Assembly: GCA_022768465.1 (NCBI GenBank)
Contig: JALELZ010000027.1
Coordinates: forward strand, 1-37,454
Length of the DNA stretch: 37,454 bases
Source: Lachnospiraceae bacterium
GTDB taxonomy: Bacteria; Bacillota; Clostridia; Lachnospirales; Lachnospiraceae
Direction: 5' to 3'
Both the position numbers and the translations under genes were made by a program. The notes under the pieces are model-generated. The model was given only the letters and a program-made list of their open reading frames with translations. It did no database searches and was not told the origin of the DNA. Shown one piece after another: positions 33,654 through 37,454 of this stretch. Within the stretch, counting starts at the first letter, position 1; each line of letters begins with the position of its first letter.

Positions 33654-35366
33654 ATGGGTGAAGAAAGAGGAACAGAATCCTTAAAGAAAACGAAAATGAC
33701 GACATTTGGTGTTGTCGCATTGATTTATTCCTTCGTTGCGGCTGGTGCTTTCGGTATTGAGGAAGCTATTTCAGCCAGTGGTCCTGGATTAACAATCGCG
33801 ATGCTCCTGATTTTCCCATTCATCTGGTCATTCCCGCTTTGTGAGATGGTCGGTGAGCTGGGTTCAATATTCCCTAACGAAGGCGGTGTATATGCATGGG
33901 GCCGTGCAGCATTCGGAGAGTTCTGGGGTTGGCAGGTTGGCTGGTGGTCAGGTGCAAGTACATGGATATGTCAGGCACAGTACACAGCACTTGTTGCAGG
34001 TTACGCAGCCAAGATCATCGAGCTTACACCTTCACAGGAGTACATGATCAAGATCGGAGTAGTTGTTGTTTTCACAATTATTAATATTATTGGTCTTGAC
34101 TGGCTTGAGAAGCTTGAGACAGTATTCAACGTAGCTGTCTTCGTAGCATTCGCAGCTGTAGCTGTAGTCGGTTTCATGAACTGGCATTACAACCCAATCG
34201 AGCCATTCTGCAATCCGGAAATCGGATTGTTCGGTTCAGCAGGTGAGGGTGTTGCAATCATCATTTGGATGTATTGCGGATATGAGTGTATGTCAAATAT
34301 GGCGGGAGAGATGGAGAATCCACAGATCATCCCGAAGGCAATGAGAATATCTCAGCCGCTTATCGCTCTTACATATGTTCTTCCTACTCTTGCAGCACTT
34401 GCAGCAATCGGTCAGTGGGATGCATGGTCAACAGACCAGGGCGCAGGCATGGTTGGATACGCAGACGTTCTTATTCAGTATGTAGGTCAGTGGGCAGGTG
34501 TGCTCTTCGTAATTATAGCAATTATTTCCAACATGGGAATTTTCTGTTCTTACATAGCACACGGTTCAAGAGCATTCTTCGTTATGGCTGACGATGACAT
34601 GTTCCCTAAGGCACTCTGCAAGGTAGATAAGAGAGGTATTCCAACATTATCAATTTTGATCCTTGCTGTATTTACTGTTATCTGCTGTCAATTTGACTTT
34701 ACAACACTTGTTATGGCTGCTACTCCTATACAGCTTTATCTCTACCTTCTTATGGTAGCTTGTATCTACAAGGTTAGAAAGATGTATCCGGTTGAAGGCA
34801 GAAGAAAGATGGGTCTTACAGTTATGCCGGGAGGCAACATCGGACTCGCATTCCTTTCAGCATGTGTTATCTTAATTTGTATGTTTGCAATCTATGCAAA
34901 TGGTACAGATTACTTTGTAACAGGTTATGTAGTTCTTGGACTTGGCCTTGTAATGTACATTGCTTTCAAGTGGCTCTACAAGGGTGACTTCAAGAAGGAT
35001 CCGGTAGCATTCCCGCTTAACCAGACAACAAAGCTTGGTGTCGGTGATATGAGAGATATCGGAGTATACACTCTTTTAGTAGGACTTATGTCATTAATTG
35101 GTTATGTATTCCTTCTCTTCTACGAGGGTGAGGAAGCATATGAGTACTACCTTGAAGAGTACGGAACAGGTCTTTTCAGTAACTATGGTGCTATGATGCA
35201 CATCGTACTTGGTCTTGGAATTGTACTTACAATAGTAGGTTTCGCACTTTACAAGTATGGTATGAAGACTGAGAGTGCTCAGATTGCTGATCTTGCAAAG
35301 GCAAGAAAGGAAAGACTTGATGAGGAACTTAAAGAGCTTATCGGCGGAGTTCCTGGACAGGATTGA
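33654..35366 (+). CDS. APC-superfamily amino acid/amine permease
   Basis: The 570-residue membrane transporter has about 12-14 hydrophobic helices. The first carries the APC substrate-loop pattern FVAAGAFGIEEAISASGPG, followed by FPFIWSFPLCEMVGELG and FPNEGGVYAWGRAAFG. These segments resemble polyamine/amino-acid carriers of the APC family (plant PUT-like and related bacterial ones). GGAGG (33643-33647) lies 6 nt before the ATG. Two extra hydrophobic segments after about residue 470 and a charged C-terminal tail exceed a standard 12-helix carrier. Codon use is strongly biased (ATC, TTC, AAG, CTT; few ATA), as in highly expressed genes and unlike the upstream housekeeping block. It probably imports the substrate of the two following enzymes. 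The substrate itself is not predictable. Confidence 0.85.
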   Translation: MGEERGTESLKKTKMTTFGVVALIYSFVAAGAFGIEEAISASGPGLTIAMLLIFPFIWSFPLCEMVGELGSIFPNEGGVYAWGRAAFGEFWGWQVGWWSGASTWICQAQYTALVAGYAAKIIELTPSQEYMIKIGVVVVFTIINIIGLDWLEKLETVFNVAVFVAFAAVAVVGFMNWHYNPIEPFCNPEIGLFGSAGEGVAIIIWMYCGYECMSNMAGEMENPQIIPKAMRISQPLIALTYVLPTLAALAAIGQWDAWSTDQGAGMVGYADVLIQYVGQWAGVLFVIIAIISNMGIFCSYIAHGSRAFFVMADDDMFPKALCKVDKRGIPTLSILILAVFTVICCQFDFTTLVMAATPIQLYLYLLMVACIYKVRKMYPVEGRRKMGLTVMPGGNIGLAFLSACVILICMFAIYANGTDYFVTGYVVLGLGLVMYIAFKWLYKGDFKKDPVAFPLNQTTKLGVGDMRDIGVYTLLVGLMSLIGYVFLLFYEGEEAYEYYLEEYGTGLFSNYGAMMHIVLGLGIVLTIVGFALYKYGMKTESAQIADLAKARKERLDEELKELIGGVPGQD

Positions 35367-35461
35367 TGTCAGTGCTTAGGCATTAACATATATACAATTT
35401 AATATGAAACTGTTTTAAAATTTAGCCTGAGAAGGCGTTTAATATCTAAAGGAGGATTTCC

Positions 35462-36733
35462 ATGAAAAAGGTAATGGTTTGCGGTTGTGGTGCACAGGGT
35501 TCTACAATATGCAGAAGACTTGATGAAGAGCCAAACATTGAAGAGGTAGTATGTGCCGATTATAGCCTTGCTGCAGCTGAAGCTGTTTGTAAGCTTATGA
35601 AGAAGGGTACACCTAAGCAGGTTAACGCTGCTAATGTTGATGAGATCGTTAAGGCTGCTGAAGGCTGTGAGCTTATCGTAAACGTTATGCCTCTTGATTT
35701 CGGTGTAAACGTATTACACGCTGCTATACAGAACAAATGCTGCTATCAGGACCTCTCAGCTTGTGAGAACATCACAGAGGTTATGGATGTAGATGAGTAC
35801 GATCGTTGGATCGCTGGTATCAAGTGCATGTATGAGACATACGGTGCAAAGTTCGCTGAGAACAACACAACAGCTCTTATCGGTACCGGATCAGCTCCTG
35901 GTGTTATGTGCATCATGGCTCGTAAGGCTGTTAATGAGCTTGACGAGTGTGATACAATCGCTATGTATGTTTACGAGGGCGTTATCTCTAAGAGATTCAT
36001 CCCATTCTGGTGGTCACCAGTCGTTGCTCTTAGCGACATGGAAGAGGATGCTTACGCATTCGAGAACGGCGAGCAGATCAGAACAACTCCTTTCTCAAGA
36101 CCTGTTACAAAGTGCTGGCCTGAGTATGACTACAAGCCTGTAACACTTGTAGAGCACGCTCATGATGAGCCTGTTTACATTGGATTCAACAGAGAGAAGT
36201 ACTTCAAGGGCTGCAAGAACGCATACTTCAAGTACGGCGGATCAGGAATTGAGTTCGCAAGACCTCTTAAGGATGCCGGACTTCTTCACCACGAGCCAGA
36301 GATGTTCGACGGACACGAGATCGTTCCTTTCGATTTCGTTATGAAGCACATCCCAGCTGCTCCAAAGGATCCTGAGGTTATCAAGGCAATCATCGACGAA
36401 GGCATTATTGAGGACGGCGGAGCATTCGTATGTGAGGCTTATGGTAAGAGAAACGGCAGAGACGTAATGGTTGACCTTCACGTTTCATCTCCTGGACTTG
36501 TCGATTCTTATAACAGAGCAAAGATGACAGGTGAGATGTACCTTACAGGACAGGGCGCATTCCTCTTCACAAAGCTCTTCGTTAACGATATGATCACACA
36601 GAAGGGTCTTATTTCTTCTGATATGATGGATGACAAGCAGGTTGAGCAGTACCTTGAGTGGGCTCACGAGCTTGATATCACATACACAATCGATATCTAT
36701 GAGAACCGTTACTACAAGGAGGACGAGGTTTAA
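35462..36733 (+). CDS. Saccharopine dehydrogenase/lysine 6-dehydrogenase-like NAD-dependent oxidoreductase
   Basis: The 423-residue protein starts with a Rossmann fold, G8-C-G10-A-Q-G13, with Asp33 at the end of the second strand, which suggests NAD rather than NADP. The following VNVMPLDFGVNVLHAAIQNKC-like region and the GTGSAPGVMCIMAR segment (near 141-154) fit the saccharopine dehydrogenase superfamily, which includes lysine 6-dehydrogenase and carboxynorspermidine dehydrogenase. Members form or break C-N bonds by imine reduction or amine oxidation. AAAGGAGG (35448-35455) precedes the ATG. Codon bias is very strong, implying an abundant enzyme. Its place between a permease and an acylating aldehyde dehydrogenase suggests oxidative deamination of an imported amino compound to an aldehyde. 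That role is inferred from context. Confidence 0.8.
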   Translation: MKKVMVCGCGAQGSTICRRLDEEPNIEEVVCADYSLAAAEAVCKLMKKGTPKQVNAANVDEIVKAAEGCELIVNVMPLDFGVNVLHAAIQNKCCYQDLSACENITEVMDVDEYDRWIAGIKCMYETYGAKFAENNTTALIGTGSAPGVMCIMARKAVNELDECDTIAMYVYEGVISKRFIPFWWSPVVALSDMEEDAYAFENGEQIRTTPFSRPVTKCWPEYDYKPVTLVEHAHDEPVYIGFNREKYFKGCKNAYFKYGGSGIEFARPLKDAGLLHHEPEMFDGHEIVPFDFVMKHIPAAPKDPEVIKAIIDEGIIEDGGAFVCEAYGKRNGRDVMVDLHVSSPGLVDSYNRAKMTGEMYLTGQGAFLFTKLFVNDMITQKGLISSDMMDDKQVEQYLEWAHELDITYTIDIYENRYYKEDEV

Positions 36734-36824
36734 TTAATCCGCCTCTAACAATCGAGCAAATTAAGAATCTGAATTGCCATTGCTCTCCAACCTGAAGCAT
36801 AGTACGATTCTTGATTTAAATATA

Positions 36825-36888
36825 AAAGTTATGCGGCTGTCCCATTCTTCCCCTTAACTTGGGGCAGCCGGCATGACATAATAACTTT
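36825..36888 (+). promoter_or_regulatory. Strong nested RNA stem-loop in the gap before the aldehyde dehydrogenase gene
   Basis: CGGCTGTCCC (36834-36843) pairs with GGGGCAGCCG (36861-36870) with one G-U. A competing pairing extends it as ATGC/GCAT with a bulge. AAAGTTAT (36825-36832) can pair with ATAACTTT (36881-36888) outside it. An inner CCCC...GGGG alternative (36850-36864) also exists. No T-run follows, so a simple terminator is unlikely. It may stabilise or process the polycistronic RNA. The rest of the 235-base gap (36734-36968) shows no gene. Confidence 0.55.
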
Positions 36889-36968
36889 CGAATACTTGGT
36901 GTACTGCAGCTGTTATAGGTTACAGTCATCTTATATATATTTCAAAATTCTAAGGAGATAGAAACATC

Positions 36969-37454
36969 ATGACAACTTTAGAAATGATAGAAAGAGCCAG
37001 AAAGGCTTTAGAGCAGATTAAGGATTACAATCAGGAGCAGATCGATAAGATCGTATTCGAGGCTGCAAAGATCATCTACGTTAATGCTAAGCCGCTTGCT
37101 AAGGAAGCAGTTGAAGAGACAAAACTCGGATGCTACGAGGATAAGATCGGCAAGAATACAGATACACCTACAGAGTTCTGGAATTATCTTAAGGACAAGA
37201 AGTCTGTAGGTATCATCGAGGATAACAAGGAGACAGACGTTATCAAGATCGCTCATCCTGTTGGAGTTATCGGATGTATCACACCTGCTACAAACCCTAA
37301 CGTTACACCACTAGGAAACTTCCTTCACGCTGTAAAGGGTAAGAACGCAGTAGTTATCTGTCCTGCACCAAGAGCAGTTAAGTCAAGCTGCCACACTGTA
37401 GCACTTATCAGAGAAGCTCTTAAGGGCATCGGCGCTCCTGAAGATCTTATTCAG
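36969..37454 (+). CDS. CoA-acylating aldehyde dehydrogenase, N-terminal part (runs off window)
   Basis: An open frame of 162 codons from ATG 36969, preceded by AAGGAG (36952-36957), continues to the window edge. The segment HPVGVIGCITPATNPNVTPLGNF followed by AVKGKNAVVICPAPRA is the nucleotide-binding core of the acylating aldehyde dehydrogenases (EutE, PduP, AdhE N-half and sulfoacetaldehyde dehydrogenase relatives). The catalytic cysteine lies beyond the window. These enzymes turn an aldehyde plus CoA and NAD into an acyl-CoA and NADH. Codon bias is as strong as in the two genes before it. Whether it is a single-domain enzyme (about 450-500 residues) or an AdhE-type fusion cannot be seen here. 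Confidence 0.85.
   Translation, partial: MTTLEMIERARKALEQIKDYNQEQIDKIVFEAAKIIYVNAKPLAKEAVEETKLGCYEDKIGKNTDTPTEFWNYLKDKKSVGIIEDNKETDVIKIAHPVGVIGCITPATNPNVTPLGNFLHAVKGKNAVVICPAPRAVKSSCHTVALIREALKGIGAPEDLIQ

Noticed and set aside
1-37454. CRISPR array, rRNA or tRNA genes, complete insertion sequences
   Set aside because: No regularly spaced direct repeats, no tRNA T-arm-like segments with matching acceptor stems, and no transposase were found by eye.

Overview
The window looks like a chromosomal segment of a Lachnospiraceae-type anaerobic Firmicute (class Clostridia). This rests on moderate-to-low GC, strong GGAGG-type ribosome binding sites, occasional TTG/GTG starts, and a Clostridia-style housekeeping order (ftsK, murE, murF, priA, def, fmt, a YugP-type protease, rsmB, rlmN, a PP2C phosphatase, prkC, rsgA, rpe). 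No rRNA, tRNA or CRISPR array was seen.

Layout. Bases 2-100 hold the last 33 codons of a probable site-specific serine recombinase, so a mobile element may end just left of the window. An ABC-F ATPase (201-2282, minus strand) faces it, with a terminator between. From 2464 to 31454 everything is on the plus strand: a class A penicillin-binding protein, an SH3/NlpC-P60 wall hydrolase, FtsK, MurE and MurF, PriA, peptide deformylase, methionyl-tRNA formyltransferase, a membrane zinc protease, two rRNA methyltransferases (RsmB, RlmN), the PP2C/PASTA-kinase pair, RsgA, ribulose-phosphate epimerase, a pyridoxal-kinase-like enzyme, SerRS, a PcrA helicase with a long Gly/Tyr-rich tail, a small acidic membrane protein and RlmD. 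Many of these genes overlap or nearly touch. Together they cover wall synthesis, division, translation start and ribosome maturation.

From 31455 to about 33430 the character changes to a decayed island. It holds a truncated sensor-like membrane protein, a type IV prepilin-like gene broken by one in-frame TGA, an AT-rich stretch without a gene and an unrecognised ORF fragment. This looks like genetic debris between conserved genes and an accessory module.

The most interesting part is 33440-37454. An RNA element with hallmarks of a glycine riboswitch aptamer, but with a nonstandard and greatly shortened P3 region, is followed by a terminator-like stem with eight T's. Downstream lie an APC-family permease, a saccharopine/lysine-6-dehydrogenase-like NAD enzyme and the start of a CoA-acylating aldehyde dehydrogenase, which runs off the window. 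All three use codons typical of highly expressed genes. My inference is a ligand-controlled fermentation module: import an amino compound, oxidatively deaminate it to an aldehyde, then convert that to an acyl-CoA. The substrate is not known from sequence. Because the aptamer departs from the glycine consensus, the ligand may be a compound other than glycine.
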